A stretch of DNA of 36,285 bases from Gammaproteobacteria bacterium (lineage in GTDB: Bacteria; Pseudomonadota; Gammaproteobacteria; Beggiatoales; Beggiatoaceae). The notes under the pieces were generated by a model. That model did no database searches and was not told the DNA's origin. It saw only the letters and a list, made by a program, of their open reading frames with translations. This document shows, piece after piece, positions 6,136 to 15,435 of this stretch (within the stretch, counting starts at the first letter, position 1; each line of letters starts with the position of its first letter). The translations under genes were made by a program, and so were the position numbers. Location: assembly GCA_003645255.1 (NCBI GenBank), contig QNES01000023.1, positions 1-36,285 on the forward strand, in the 5' to 3' direction.

Positions 6136-9024
6136 ATGCAAGACCCGACTAACCGATCAGATAGAGATGCAGGTCATGTTGAAGTTAAAAACACGACTTG
6201 TTATATGTGCGCCTGCCGCTGTGGTATACGCGTCACTTTGCGTGATGGTGAGGTGCGTTATATCCAGGGTAATCCTAAGCACCCCCTTAATCAAGGTGTC
6301 ATTTGTGCTAAAGGTGCTTCTGGAATTATGAAACAGTATTCGCCGGCGCGTTTGACTAAACCGTTGCGACGTAAACGGGGTAGTGAGCGAGGTGATTCTA
6401 AATTTGAGGCTATCTCTTGGGAAGAAACTTTCCGTATTTTAGAAGAACGCTTGGCTAAACTCAGGGCTGAGGATCCTAAAAAGTTTGCCCTATTTACCGG
6501 GCGTGATCAGATGCAAGCCCTTACCGGTTTATTTGCTAAACAGTTTGGCACGCCTAATTATGCAGCCCACGGTGGTTTTTGTTCCGTTAATATGGCTGCC
6601 GGTCTTATTTATACAATGGGTGGCTCCTTTTGGGAATTTGGTGGTCCCGATTTAGAGCGGGCTAAACTATTTATTATGTTGGGTACTGCTGAGGATCATC
6701 ACTCAAATCCCTTAAAAATTGAGCTTTCTAAATTTAAGCGCAAAGGGGGGCGTTTTATTTCTATTAATCCGGTGCGTACCGGTTATTCAGCTATCGCTGA
6801 TAAATGGATACCGATTAAAACAGGCAGCGACGGCGCGTTATTATTAGCCTTAATTCATGAACTGATTAAACAAGGTTTGTATGATCGCGATTTTCTAGTG
6901 CAGTACACTAATGCGCCGGAACTGGTTAATATAACACCCGACAGTACGGAACAGGGTATGTTTGTGCGTTTTGAGGTGCCAAAGGAAGAAGGCTGTTTTG
7001 ATCCACAAAATAAATTGTGGTGGGATCGAGAACTGAATAAAGCTATTTCTACCCATACCGATGGCGTGGACCCATATTTATTGGGTGAATTTAAATTGGA
7101 TGATGGTACGCCGGTCAAAACCGCTTTTCAGTTATTGAAAGAACGCGTTGATGAATATACCCCAGAATGGGCAGAAGAAATCACAGGCATTCCCGCTGAT
7201 ACGATTAAAATGTTAGCTTATGAAATGGGCATTACCGCCCGTGATCATAAAATTGAATTACCAATTGCCTGGACAGATTGTTGGGATAATGATCATGAAA
7301 CCGTTACCGGTAATCCAATAGCATTTCAAGCCATGCGTGGATTGGCGGCTCATTCCAATGGTTTTCATACCATCAGGGCTTTGGGTATTCTAATGAGTTT
7401 GCTCGGTACCATTGATCGCCCTGGAGGTTATCGGCATCGTCCCCCATTCCCGCGCCCCATTCCACCTTGTGCTAAACCGCCAAAAGGGCCTGAGGCAGTA
7501 CAACCTGGGACACCGCTTGATGGAATGCCGCTTGGTTGGCCAGCAGAGCCTGATGATTTATTTGTGGATGAGCAGGGGGAAGCAGTTAGGCTTGATAAAG
7601 CCTTTTCCTGGGAATATCCACTTTCGGTGCATGGTATGATGCATAATGTGATTACTAATGCATGGCGCGGCGATCCCTATCCTATAGATACTTTAATGAT
7701 TTTCATGGCTAATATGGCGTGGAATTCGTCTATGAATACCACCGAAGTTCGCGAAATGCTGACCGATAAAGATGAGAAAGGAGAATATAAGATACCTTTC
7801 CTGGTAGTCTGTGATGCATATCAATCGGAAATGGTGGCTTTTGCTGATCTCGTGCTGCCTGATACGACTTACCTTGAGCGTCATGATGTCATGTCAATGT
7901 TGGATCGACCCATATCTGAATATGATGGTCCCGCCGATTCGGTGCGTATACCGATTTTGCCACCCAAGGGCGAGTGTAAACCTTTTCAAGATGTATTGAT
8001 TGAGCTAGGATATCGGTTACAATTGCCCATATTTATGAATGAAGACGGATCGCGTAAATATAAAGATTACCCTGATTTCGTGATCAATTTTGAGGCGGGC
8101 CCTGGTATTGGTTTTTTGGCTGGCTGGCGTGGTAAGGACGGTAAAAAGTCCATCCGTGGTGAACCCAATCAGCGGCAATGGCAAATGTATGCACAAAATA
8201 ATAATGTTTTCCATTACGAATTGCCCAAATCCTATCAATACATGCGTAACTGGAATAAGGGCTACTTACATTGGGCGCGACATCATGGTCTCATTCGTTA
8301 TGTGGAGCCTATTCTAATTCACATTTATTCTGAAGTGCTGCAAAAATTCCGCCTCGCAGCCCAGGGCAAATGGGATGGTAAGCAGCCGCCGGATCATTTA
8401 CGTAATCGGGTTGAAACCTATTTTGATCCATTGCCATTTTACTATGACACCTTAGAATCGCAATTAGTGGATACCCATCTTTATCCGCTAAAAGCCATAA
8501 CACAACGACCGATGGCGATGTATCATTCCTGGGATTCCCAAAATGCCTGGTTGAGACAGATCCATACTTATAACCATTTATTCGTTAATCCACAAGTGGG
8601 AATTTCCAATGGTTTCAAAGATGGTGACTGGGTATGGGTAGAATCACACCATAAACGAGTACGTTGCCAATGTCGTTTTAGTGAGGCAGTGGAACCGGGG
8701 ACCGTTTGGACCTGGAATGCCATAGGCAAAGCCGCCGGCGCTTGGGGACTTTCTCCCAAAGCCAATGAATCTCAACAAGGCTTTTTGCTTAACCATGTCA
8801 TTTCTGAGGAATTACCGCCTCACGAACATGGTGACCATATATCCAATTCAGATCCTGTCACGGGTCAGGCGGCTTGGTATGATGTGCAGGTGCGTGTTTA
8901 TAAAGCATCGGCTGATGAACCTAATCAAACTTCGCCTCAGTTTAAACCGATGAAAGCTTTACCTGGCATGGTGAAAAAACGCCGCAAGTGGCAAGCTTAC
9001 TTTGCTGGACTGTTTGAGAAATAA
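6136..9024 (+). CDS. soeA: Sulfite dehydrogenase SoeA, molybdopterin catalytic subunit
   Basis: SoeA oxidizes sulfite to sulfate at a bis-molybdopterin-guanine-dinucleotide centre on the cytoplasmic side of the membrane. The 962-residue protein belongs to the DMSO reductase family. Cys22, Cys25, Cys29 and Cys57 (TTCYMCACRCG...GVICAKG) form the N-terminal [4Fe-4S] site. HGGFCSVNMAAG near Cys149 lies where the Mo ligand is expected. No twin-arginine signal is present, which fits the cytoplasmic Soe type and argues against periplasmic PsrA/PhsA relatives. The C-terminal MoCo-dinucleotide domain (around residues 780-930) is complete. The ATG is chosen over an upstream out-of-frame start because AAAGG lies about 8 bases before it. 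soeB and soeC follow on the same strand, giving the known Allochromatium-type order. Length matches SoeA. Confidence 0.93.
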   Translation: MQDPTNRSDRDAGHVEVKNTTCYMCACRCGIRVTLRDGEVRYIQGNPKHPLNQGVICAKGASGIMKQYSPARLTKPLRRKRGSERGDSKFEAISWEETFRILEERLAKLRAEDPKKFALFTGRDQMQALTGLFAKQFGTPNYAAHGGFCSVNMAAGLIYTMGGSFWEFGGPDLERAKLFIMLGTAEDHHSNPLKIELSKFKRKGGRFISINPVRTGYSAIADKWIPIKTGSDGALLLALIHELIKQGLYDRDFLVQYTNAPELVNITPDSTEQGMFVRFEVPKEEGCFDPQNKLWWDRELNKAISTHTDGVDPYLLGEFKLDDGTPVKTAFQLLKERVDEYTPEWAEEITGIPADTIKMLAYEMGITARDHKIELPIAWTDCWDNDHETVTGNPIAFQAMRGLAAHSNGFHTIRALGILMSLLGTIDRPGGYRHRPPFPRPIPPCAKPPKGPEAVQPGTPLDGMPLGWPAEPDDLFVDEQGEAVRLDKAFSWEYPLSVHGMMHNVITNAWRGDPYPIDTLMIFMANMAWNSSMNTTEVREMLTDKDEKGEYKIPFLVVCDAYQSEMVAFADLVLPDTTYLERHDVMSMLDRPISEYDGPADSVRIPILPPKGECKPFQDVLIELGYRLQLPIFMNEDGSRKYKDYPDFVINFEAGPGIGFLAGWRGKDGKKSIRGEPNQRQWQMYAQNNNVFHYELPKSYQYMRNWNKGYLHWARHHGLIRYVEPILIHIYSEVLQKFRLAAQGKWDGKQPPDHLRNRVETYFDPLPFYYDTLESQLVDTHLYPLKAITQRPMAMYHSWDSQNAWLRQIHTYNHLFVNPQVGISNGFKDGDWVWVESHHKRVRCQCRFSEAVEPGTVWTWNAIGKAAGAWGLSPKANESQQGFLLNHVISEELPPHEHGDHISNSDPVTGQAAWYDVQVRVYKASADEPNQTSPQFKPMKALPGMVKKRRKWQAYFAGLFEK

Positions 9025-9038
9025 GGTAACAATGTTAG

Positions 9039-9169
9039 GTGCTCATCGTTATACACAAGTTTTTCGTAGGGTGGGCAAGTGTTTTTTTTGCCCACCTTTG
9101 TCTTAGATGGTGGGCAAGAAAAAGACCTTGCCCACCCTACTATTTTGACTTGTGTATAACAATGAACAC
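9039..9169. mobile_element. 131-bp nested palindrome between soeA and soeB
   Basis: The outer arms GTGCTCATCGTTATACACAAG and CTTGTGTATAACAATGAACAC pair with two mismatches. Inside, GTAGGGTGGGCAAG (from about 9067) pairs with CTTGCCCACCCTAC (about 9127-9140), and a further GCCCACC/GGTGGGC pair sits at the centre. The element fills the soeA-soeB gap, where a few bases would be normal. It is non-coding and could fold strongly in the mRNA, lowering or processing downstream expression. I saw no clear target duplication. Confidence 0.7.
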
Positions 9170-9211
9170 CAGCGCGTGGGGATCAGAAATCTCAACTTAA
9201 AAAATCCGTTT

Positions 9212-9237
9212 ATTTCCTAAAATCCGTTGTACTAATT
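9212..9237 (-). repeat. Dispersed repeat 'AGTACAACGGATTTTAGGAA', copy 3 (inverted)
   Basis: Reverse-orientation copy of the sequence at 4238 and 5864. It lies 24 bp before the soeB start, so it may overlap its translation-initiation region. Confidence 0.5.
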
Positions 9238-9261
9238 AGTATAAACAAACGAGTAATCCAA

Positions 9262-9996
9262 ATGGAACAACTAGCTCTACTTATTGATCTCAACGTATGT
9301 GTTGGCTGTCATGCTTGTGTCACCAGTTGCAAAGAATGGAATACTTCTGGTTGGGCAGGTCCTATGTCAGATGTTAATCCTTATGATGCTAATCCCACCG
9401 GTACATTTTTTAACCGGGTGCAAACCTTTGAAATAGGCACCTTTCCCAATACTGAAACGGTGCATTTTCCTAAAAGTTGTTTACACTGCGAAGATCCACC
9501 TTGCGTACCGGTTTGTCCTACCGGTGCCAGCTATAAGCGCGAAGAAGATGGTATTGTTTTAGTCGATTATGATAAGTGCATTGGCTGTAAATACTGTTCT
9601 TGGGCTTGCCCTTACGGGGCGCGTGAATTTGATCAACGTCAAAAGGTGATGAAAAAATGCACCCTCTGCGTGGATCGGATTTATGATAAAACCTTGCCTG
9701 AATCAGAGCGCAAACCCGCATGTGTGTTGGCGTGTCCCACCAATGCCCGTTTATTTGGTAACGTTCTTGATCCTGATTCTGAAGTATCCAAACTCATTCG
9801 TGAAAATAGCGGCTATCAATTAATGCCAGAATGGGCTACGAACCCGTCAAATCATTATTTACCTCGACGCAAAACGCATTTCAAGGTTCACGAAGACGAA
9901 TTGCAACGTGTCGATAATCCGCTGAAAAAAGAGGGCTTGTTGCCAGAGCCACCGAAGGATCAGCAAACATTGGATGATATTTATTCAAGTTGGTAA
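9262..9996 (+). CDS. soeB: Sulfite dehydrogenase SoeB, iron-sulfur subunit
   Basis: SoeB carries electrons from the molybdenum subunit to the membrane anchor. The 244-residue protein has sixteen Cys in four ferredoxin-type groups: 13/16/19/23, 73/76/81/85, 106/109/112/116 and 133/136/154/158. This predicts four [4Fe-4S] clusters, as in DmsB/PsrB-family subunits. There is no export signal, consistent with a cytoplasmic complex with SoeA. The C-terminal 80 residues are hydrophilic and typical of SoeB. The start has only a weak GAG upstream, and the gene is separated from soeA by a 237-bp repeat-filled gap, so its translation may not be coupled to soeA. Confidence 0.93.
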   Translation: MEQLALLIDLNVCVGCHACVTSCKEWNTSGWAGPMSDVNPYDANPTGTFFNRVQTFEIGTFPNTETVHFPKSCLHCEDPPCVPVCPTGASYKREEDGIVLVDYDKCIGCKYCSWACPYGAREFDQRQKVMKKCTLCVDRIYDKTLPESERKPACVLACPTNARLFGNVLDPDSEVSKLIRENSGYQLMPEWATNPSNHYLPRRKTHFKVHEDELQRVDNPLKKEGLLPEPPKDQQTLDDIYSSW

Positions 9997-10030
9997 TTGT
10001 AGTGGGTTACTATTTTTTGAAAAAGGCTTA

Positions 10031-10060
10031 GAAATCCGATTTTTGGAAAAATCGGATTTC
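10031..10060. repeat. Hairpin of the AGAAATnCnATTTTT family (CCG/CGG variant), soeB-soeC gap
   Basis: GAAATCCGATTTTT pairs perfectly with AAAAATCGGATTTC around a GG loop. It has no T-tract after it and sits about 40 bp before the soeC start, so I do not call it a terminator. Near-identical hairpins precede pbpC and the 868-residue protein gene. Confidence 0.7.
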
Positions 10061-10101
10061 TGTATATTCTCTCAAACAATGTTATATAAAAAGAGGCTAT
10101 T

Positions 10102-11085
10102 ATGCATCCAGCATTTTCCGTGATTTTTCTAACCACCCTGATTGGGGTAGGGCAGGGCTTATTTTTAGCCCTTTACACAGGGCAAATCTATTCTATGATG
10201 AAATTATTACCAGCGCAGGATAGTCAAAGCTTTTATGCGGTGGGTAGTTTGCTTGCACTTGGTTTATTAGTGGCGGGATTATTCGCCTCCTTTTTCCACT
10301 TAGGGCGCCCCATGCGAGCATGGCGTTCTAGCAGTAAATGGCGTACTTCTTGGCTATCCCGCGAAGTCATCATTTTGCCAACCACAATGTTGCTCATCGC
10401 ATTTTATGGTGCTATTCATTACTTTGGTTGGACTCAACCCCTGTTTACGGTAGCGCAAACGCAACCCATTGATTTATCTCTAATTATTGGCGCACTCGCC
10501 ACGTTGAGTACTTTGACTTTATTTATTTGTACCAGTATGATTTACGCCAGTCTCAGATTTTTGCAAGAATGGAATAATCCGTTAACCGTCATTAACTATA
10601 TTTTATTAGGCACTGCTTCTGGCTTTACCTTAGCGGCAGTGTTTTCAGTCATTGTGGGGGCTAATGTGGTTGGCTTTTATATTTTTTGGAGCATTATTTT
10701 GACTATTGCGGGTTTCATCAGCCGCGCTATCACCCTACAACGCAACCGCCGCCTCACACCCAAATCAAACCTACAAACCGCTATTGGTATGCGTCATACG
10801 GTTATTGCCCAAAAAGCCCAAGGGGCTATGGGTGGTTCTTTTAATACCCGTGAATTTTTCCATCACAAATCTTTAACCCAGCTTAAAAACATCAAAAACA
10901 CTTTTTTGCTGTTCGTTTTTCCAATCCCGATATGTCTGCTTTTAGCAGCCGCTTCTGGATTGGCTCCCCTATATTTTGCTGTAGCTGCTTTTGTGATCCA
11001 ATATTTTGGACTGATGGCTGAACGATGGTACTTTTTCACTGAAGGAAGACACCCCCAAAATATTTATTATCAATCCGTCGCTTGA
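10102..11085 (+). CDS. soeC: Sulfite dehydrogenase SoeC, DmsC/NrfD-like membrane anchor
   Basis: SoeC anchors the SoeAB subunits to the inner membrane and passes electrons to the quinone pool. The 327-residue protein is mostly hydrophobic, with about eight membrane spans (for example near residues 5-27, 45-67, 85-110, 120-145, 155-180, 185-210 and 265-310). It carries the HLGRPMRAWR motif near residues 66-75, typical of DmsC-type anchors. It follows soeB after 105 bp and completes the operon. An ATG with AAGAGG about 5-10 bases upstream supports the start. With soeA and soeB it supports chemolithotrophic sulfite oxidation, in line with a sulfur-bacterium host. Confidence 0.92.
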   Translation: MHPAFSVIFLTTLIGVGQGLFLALYTGQIYSMMKLLPAQDSQSFYAVGSLLALGLLVAGLFASFFHLGRPMRAWRSSSKWRTSWLSREVIILPTTMLLIAFYGAIHYFGWTQPLFTVAQTQPIDLSLIIGALATLSTLTLFICTSMIYASLRFLQEWNNPLTVINYILLGTASGFTLAAVFSVIVGANVVGFYIFWSIILTIAGFISRAITLQRNRRLTPKSNLQTAIGMRHTVIAQKAQGAMGGSFNTREFFHHKSLTQLKNIKNTFLLFVFPIPICLLLAAASGLAPLYFAVAAFVIQYFGLMAERWYFFTEGRHPQNIYYQSVA

Positions 11086-11104
11086 GCTATACCATGCACT
11101 GTAA

Positions 11105-11608
11105 ATGAATCCGATTATTGATATCAGTGCAAATCATGGGTTAGATGCCGTTATTATCCGATATATTAACAGTGCGTGGTACTATTGGTCGTATGAAGGC
11201 TTTTCATATCTAAGAAAGTTTGAGTTTTTTCTAGCTGAAAAAATAAAAAAGGCAATAAGATATAAAACTTCTCTTTCTGTAATAATGTTCGATATTGATT
11301 ATTTTAAGAAAGTTAATGATCTCTATGGTCATCAAACAGGCGATTATGTACTCCAAAAATTATCACGTATCGTTATCAACAATATTAGAAATAGTGATAT
11401 ATTTGCCCGTTGGGGCGAACAGTTTATGATTTTAGTTCCTAATAATGATCTAGAAAGTGCCAGCTTTTTAGCAGAAAAATTAAGGGGCATAATTGAAACG
11501 TCACAGTTTAGAAATATACCGTTAGAACTGAAAATATTAAACGATTTTGTTGATATAGCGTTTTTCGTTTTGGTGAAATACAAAAAAGGGCAAACACACA
11601 GGATTTGA
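11105..11608 (+). pseudogene. GGDEF-domain remnant with broken active site
   Basis: Residues 30-140 clearly match a diguanylate cyclase GGDEF domain (LSVIMFDIDYFKKVNDLYGHQTGDYVL by its landmarks FDIDYFKKVND and YGHQTGD). The signature loop reads RWGEQF where R(W)GGEEF is expected, losing one Gly and the second acidic residue, so c-di-GMP synthesis is unlikely. The N-terminus shows no sensor domain, and the C-terminal strands of the fold are replaced by unrelated sequence that ends in a repeat. The frame begins 19 bases after soeC, so it could be cotranscribed, but I infer a decaying fragment. It could still bind nucleotide or protein. Confidence 0.7.
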
Positions 11609-11642
11609 GGTTTGAGTTTTTTGAAGAAAAACTCAAACCTCG
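11606..11642. repeat. Palindrome GAGGTTTGAGTTTTT...AAAAACTCAAACCTC
   Basis: Perfect 15-bp arms enclose a short loop immediately at the end of the GGDEF remnant. A T-run sits inside the stem and not after it. It could act as a transcription stop, or be the repeat that truncated the GGDEF gene. The adjacent text AATGCCCCTACA (about 11643) matches the border of other dispersed repeats here. Confidence 0.5.
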
Positions 11643-11711
11643 AATGCCCCTACAAGATATGTATTTAACTCAAAAGGAAAATGCTATATAGGCTCAAACA
11701 TTATACAAAAA

Positions 11712-12095
11712 ATGTCTACAACTATTGATGATTTCAGGATTTTTTTTAGCCATAATAAAGAGAAAACATTTAGTATTACTGAAAAAATTAACGAAACCCT
11801 CTCTCTTTTAGAGGCAAGTATAAAGTATCATAATATTGCTCTCATATTTTTTCATGATAAAAAGATTGTTATTGATGGACTTGTAAATGAGTTCTCTCAG
11901 GTATTGATAAATATAATAAACAATGCAAAGGATGCAATTCTTAAAAACAATGTTAAAAGACTTTTGAGTACCTACTTATTTGGAAACGATTGTTTTGTAT
12001 TATATCCCTTACTCATAACTAAAGAAACCAAGTCATTTCGTTATGCCGAAATCAATTTTAGACGCAAATTAATTCACAATGAACCTGGCGGTTAG
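11712..12095 (+). pseudogene. Sensor histidine kinase fragment
   Basis: The first residues MSTTIDDFRIFFSHNKEK match the segment that follows the phosphoacceptor helix in many sensor kinases, where a ...QKMSxTIDDFRxFF block is usual. The frame upstream of the ATG also reads NIIQK, in keeping with this. Residues 57-80 (EFSQVLINIINNAKDAILKN) are the ATP-binding N box. The phosphoacceptor His upstream and the G boxes downstream are missing, so the protein cannot be a functional kinase. The sequence after about residue 82 is unrelated. It is most likely the remains of a kinase gene disrupted on both sides. Confidence 0.65.
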
Positions 12096-12102
12096 TTTAT
12101 GT

Positions 12103-12123
12103 TTCACAATTCACAATTCACAA
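12103..12123 (+). repeat. Tandem heptamer (TTCACAA)x3 ending on the start codon
   Basis: Three exact TTCACAA units run directly into the ATG at 12123; the last A of the third unit is the A of the start codon. A fourth copy occurs 31 bases upstream (12072-12078). The repeat replaces the region where a Shine-Dalgarno sequence would be. Confidence 0.85.
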
Positions 12124-15100
12124 TGAGTTTAGTTCAAATTCAAAAATCGGATGATGCACCTTCTTACATGCCATTAAAATATACCTTGATGGGTTCTTTT
12201 TTGTTATTAATTATTCCCATCCTGATTGCCATGTCAGTATTTGATTATCTAAATGCTAAAAATGATTTAGAAAACGCTTATAGGGTGCTACAACGACAAA
12301 CCGAAAATAATATTCTTAATGCGATTAAATTAGTTAACGCCGGATATAAAGTACTGGATAAGTTTCTTGATGATGACATGAAAAAAGCATTTATAACTTT
12401 TATTGATGCCTATCATCAAGCCGATCATGATCCTTCAAAAATAGAACTCCTAGCCCTCAAGAAAAAACTGGGTAATAAAATGGATTTATATATTATCAAT
12501 TCACAGGGCATTGTTGAATACACAACTTATACTAAAGATTTAGGATTAGACTTCAAACAATGGCCTGATCTATTTTCACTTTTGACTCGCATTCGCAAAA
12601 AAAATGAATTTGTTAACGGGGGGATTGCGACGGAAGCCCGTACCGGTATTATCAGAAAATTTGCCTATATGCCAACTCCTGATAAAAAATATGTGCTGGA
12701 ATTCGGTCTCATTTCAAATGAATTTGCCAAGTGGATGGGAGAATTAGATATTGAAAAAATTACAGCCCGCCTTAAAACCCTCAACCCTAGCTTAAATCAA
12801 ATCCGGATTTTTAGTCGCCATGGGCATTCATTAAGTGATCCCAATTATAAACCCAATGCCGCCACTTTACAGATTATTAAGAAAGTCTATAACACCAAAG
12901 TTTCCGAAGAAATACAGGATAAAGTGAGAAAACGTTATACTCGCTATATTTTTGTCAACTTAAAAGATGAAGAAATTAATATGAGTTCTGATCCCAGTAA
13001 AATCATTCAATTGATCTATAACACCAGGCTCGTAGATGACAGTTTACAAAGAATAGCCTCTTTTCATATTTTGTTAAATATTATTTCCATTGTGTTAAGT
13101 ATTATTTTTACCTTTATTATTTCAGCTTGGATTACTAAACCTATTCAAAATATCGTCAATAGTGTTAACATCATTGCGAAAGGTAAGCTTGATCATCGTA
13201 TTGAAGTAGAAACTAATAATGAATTGAAACTACTCAAACAAAGCATCACTCAAATGGTTAATAGCATGTTAATGTCTATTAATCAAATTGAACAACAAAA
13301 TAATGAATTAACGAAACTTGACAAGTTAAAAGATGATTTTTTGTCCAATACTTCCCACGAATTACGTACGCCTATCAGTGGGATTATTGGGATTGCTGAA
13401 TCGATGATTGAAGGTGCTACAGGTCCTTTACCCCAAAAAGCGATTAAAAATCTTTCTATGATCGTATTCAGTGGCAGTCGCTTGTCCAATTTGGTGAACG
13501 ATATTTTAGATTTATCCAAACTGAAATATCAAAATATCGTTTTACAAATTAAACCGATAGAAATCAAAGTGGTCACTGATGTCGTTATGACTTTATCTCA
13601 ACCGTTGATTGGCTCTAAAAATATTAAATTAGTTAATAATATTAAAGAAGTTCCCCCAGTGGATGCGGATGAAAATCGTGTGCAGCAAATTTTACATAAC
13701 TTAGTCAGCAATGCGATTAAATTTACTCATGCTGGCACGGTAGAAATTTCGGCGACTATAACGGATGATAATAAATTATTAATGAGCATTAGCGATACCG
13801 GTATTGGTATTCCTCTTGATAAAATTCAAATGGTGTTTAATCCCTTTGAACAAGCAGATAGTTCAATTTCAAGAGAATATGGTGGAACCGGTTTAGGCTT
13901 ATCAATTACCAAACAATTGATTGAATTACATGGGGGTGAGATCCGTATTCAATCAGTAGTAAGAGAGGGTACAAAAATTAGCTTTACTTTGCCATTATCT
14001 AAAAGCTTATCAGTGCCAATTTCTTATGGTATGACAAAGATGTTAAACCGCGTTCATCATTTACAACCGTTTGAGACCAATGAAGATAAAGAAAATATTC
14101 CCGTCAAAATGAATAAAAGGACTGAATCATTTCATATACTGATTGTGGATGATGATCCGATTAATTTACAAGTCTTAGAAAATCAATTAAGTCTGGAAAA
14201 TTATGCGATTTCCCATGCCCATAATGGTCAAGAGGCACTGGATGCTATTAATAGTGGTATCACCACTTATGCCCTTATTTTGTTGGATATCATGATGCCT
14301 AAAATGTCCGGATTTGAAGTCTGCAAAATTATCCGTCAAACACATCCCGCTAACTTATTACCCATTATTATGCTTACCGCAAAAAATCAAGTGTCGGATT
14401 TAGTAGAAGGTTTACAAGCCGGGGCTAATGATTACCTGACTAAACCATTTTCTAAAGGTGAACTCATTGCCCGTCTTAAAATGCACATTCAATTGTCGCG
14501 CATTAATACAGCTTTGAGTCAATTTGTGCCCTTGGAATTTTTGCAATTATTAGAAAAAGATAGCATCATTGATGTGAGACTTGGCGATCATGTACAAAAA
14601 CAGATGACGGTATTGTTTGCTGATATTCGCTCATTTACCACTTTGTCAGAAAGTATGTCGCCTAAGGAAAATTTCGATTTTATTAATGCTTATTTAGGTC
14701 ATGTCAGTCCGGTGATTCGTAAACATCATGGTTTTATTGATAAATATATTGGTGATGCTATTATGGCTTTGTTTCCCGGAAAACCAGATGATGCGGTACA
14801 AGCCTCAATAGAAATTCATCAACAACTTATCACATTTAATCAAAAACGATTAAAAAATAAATTGCAACCCATTAAAATTGGAATTGGCTTACATAGCGGG
14901 ACGCTCATGCTGGGTACAATAGGTGAAACAAAACGCATGGAAGGGACAGTGATTTCCGATGCGGTGAACTTAGCTTCGCGTTTGGAGGGATTGACTAAAG
15001 TATATGGGGCTTCTATCCTTATCAGTGATGAAATTTTGAAAGCATTGACTGAACCGGCACAATACCACTTTCGTTTTTTGGGTAAAGTTCGGGTAAAGGG

Positions 15101-15371
15101 TAAATATGCGCCTGTGCAAGTATATGAAATCCTTGATCCAGAAGAGAATGAACTAAAAAAAAAGAAAATAGCTCTTCAATCCAAATTTAGTTTAGCCATT
15201 GAGGCTTATTACCAAAAACAATTTCAGTCCGCTTATGAACAATTTAAATTTATTTTAAGGGAATTGCCACAAGACAAGGTGATTATTTTTTATTTTAAAC
15301 GTTGTGAGTATTACATTAAACATGGTACACCCGATAATTGGGATGGCGTAGAAACATTCAATCAAAAATAA
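12123..15371 (+). CDS. Hybrid histidine kinase/response regulator/adenylate cyclase receptor
   Basis: This membrane receptor joins two-component signalling to cAMP synthesis. In order it shows a membrane span near residues 20-40, a periplasmic sensor of about 280 residues, a second span near 315-340, a HAMP linker, a HisKA helix with phosphoacceptor His412 (SNTSHELRTP), an HATPase with N box NLVSNAIKF and G boxes DTGIGIP and GGTGLGLSI, a receiver with phosphoacceptor Asp722 (LLDIMMPK) and Lys in TKPF, and a class III cyclase with metal Asp834 (LFADIRSF) and the second Asp in KYIGDAIMA. The Lys and the Asp of SDAVNLASR indicate ATP and not GTP as substrate. I number from the ATG at 12123; an upstream in-frame ATG (12099) would translate the heptamer repeats and is less likely. 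It is a paralogue of the 17334 gene in its last 250 residues. Confidence 0.92.
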   Translation: MSLVQIQKSDDAPSYMPLKYTLMGSFLLLIIPILIAMSVFDYLNAKNDLENAYRVLQRQTENNILNAIKLVNAGYKVLDKFLDDDMKKAFITFIDAYHQADHDPSKIELLALKKKLGNKMDLYIINSQGIVEYTTYTKDLGLDFKQWPDLFSLLTRIRKKNEFVNGGIATEARTGIIRKFAYMPTPDKKYVLEFGLISNEFAKWMGELDIEKITARLKTLNPSLNQIRIFSRHGHSLSDPNYKPNAATLQIIKKVYNTKVSEEIQDKVRKRYTRYIFVNLKDEEINMSSDPSKIIQLIYNTRLVDDSLQRIASFHILLNIISIVLSIIFTFIISAWITKPIQNIVNSVNIIAKGKLDHRIEVETNNELKLLKQSITQMVNSMLMSINQIEQQNNELTKLDKLKDDFLSNTSHELRTPISGIIGIAESMIEGATGPLPQKAIKNLSMIVFSGSRLSNLVNDILDLSKLKYQNIVLQIKPIEIKVVTDVVMTLSQPLIGSKNIKLVNNIKEVPPVDADENRVQQILHNLVSNAIKFTHAGTVEISATITDDNKLLMSISDTGIGIPLDKIQMVFNPFEQADSSISREYGGTGLGLSITKQLIELHGGEIRIQSVVREGTKISFTLPLSKSLSVPISYGMTKMLNRVHHLQPFETNEDKENIPVKMNKRTESFHILIVDDDPINLQVLENQLSLENYAISHAHNGQEALDAINSGITTYALILLDIMMPKMSGFEVCKIIRQTHPANLLPIIMLTAKNQVSDLVEGLQAGANDYLTKPFSKGELIARLKMHIQLSRINTALSQFVPLEFLQLLEKDSIIDVRLGDHVQKQMTVLFADIRSFTTLSESMSPKENFDFINAYLGHVSPVIRKHHGFIDKYIGDAIMALFPGKPDDAVQASIEIHQQLITFNQKRLKNKLQPIKIGIGLHSGTLMLGTIGETKRMEGTVISDAVNLASRLEGLTKVYGASILISDEILKALTEPAQYHFRFLGKVRVKGKYAPVQVYEILDPEENELKKKKIALQSKFSLAIEAYYQKQFQSAYEQFKFILRELPQDKVIIFYFKRCEYYIKHGTPDNWDGVETFNQK

Positions 15372-15380
15372 CTGTAAATA

Positions 15381-15421
15381 ATTTTTTTGATCAAACCTGC
15401 CAGGTTTTGTGAAGTTATTTA
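15381..15421. repeat. AACCTGCC palindrome family, shortened copy
   Basis: The text around AAACCTGCCAGGTTTTGTGA and the flanks ATAATTTTTTT and GAAGTTATTT match the element at 24474-24539, but about 18 bases forming one side of the central hairpin are missing. It lies between the first cyclase gene and tpsB. Confidence 0.6.
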
Positions 15422-15435
15422 AAGTTAAATCTGAT

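Noticed and set aside
9039-9169. Rho-independent terminator after soeA
   Set aside because: The stem is far longer than a terminator and is followed by no suitable T-tract; soeB and soeC clearly belong to the same operon.
6136-11085. Polysulfide/thiosulfate reductase (psr/phs) operon
   Set aside because: There is no Tat signal on the large subunit, and the SoeB length and C-terminus with the DmsC-type anchor fit SoeABC better.
11105-11608. Active diguanylate cyclase
   Set aside because: RWGEQF cannot replace the GG(D/E)EF loop, and the C-terminal part of the domain is missing.
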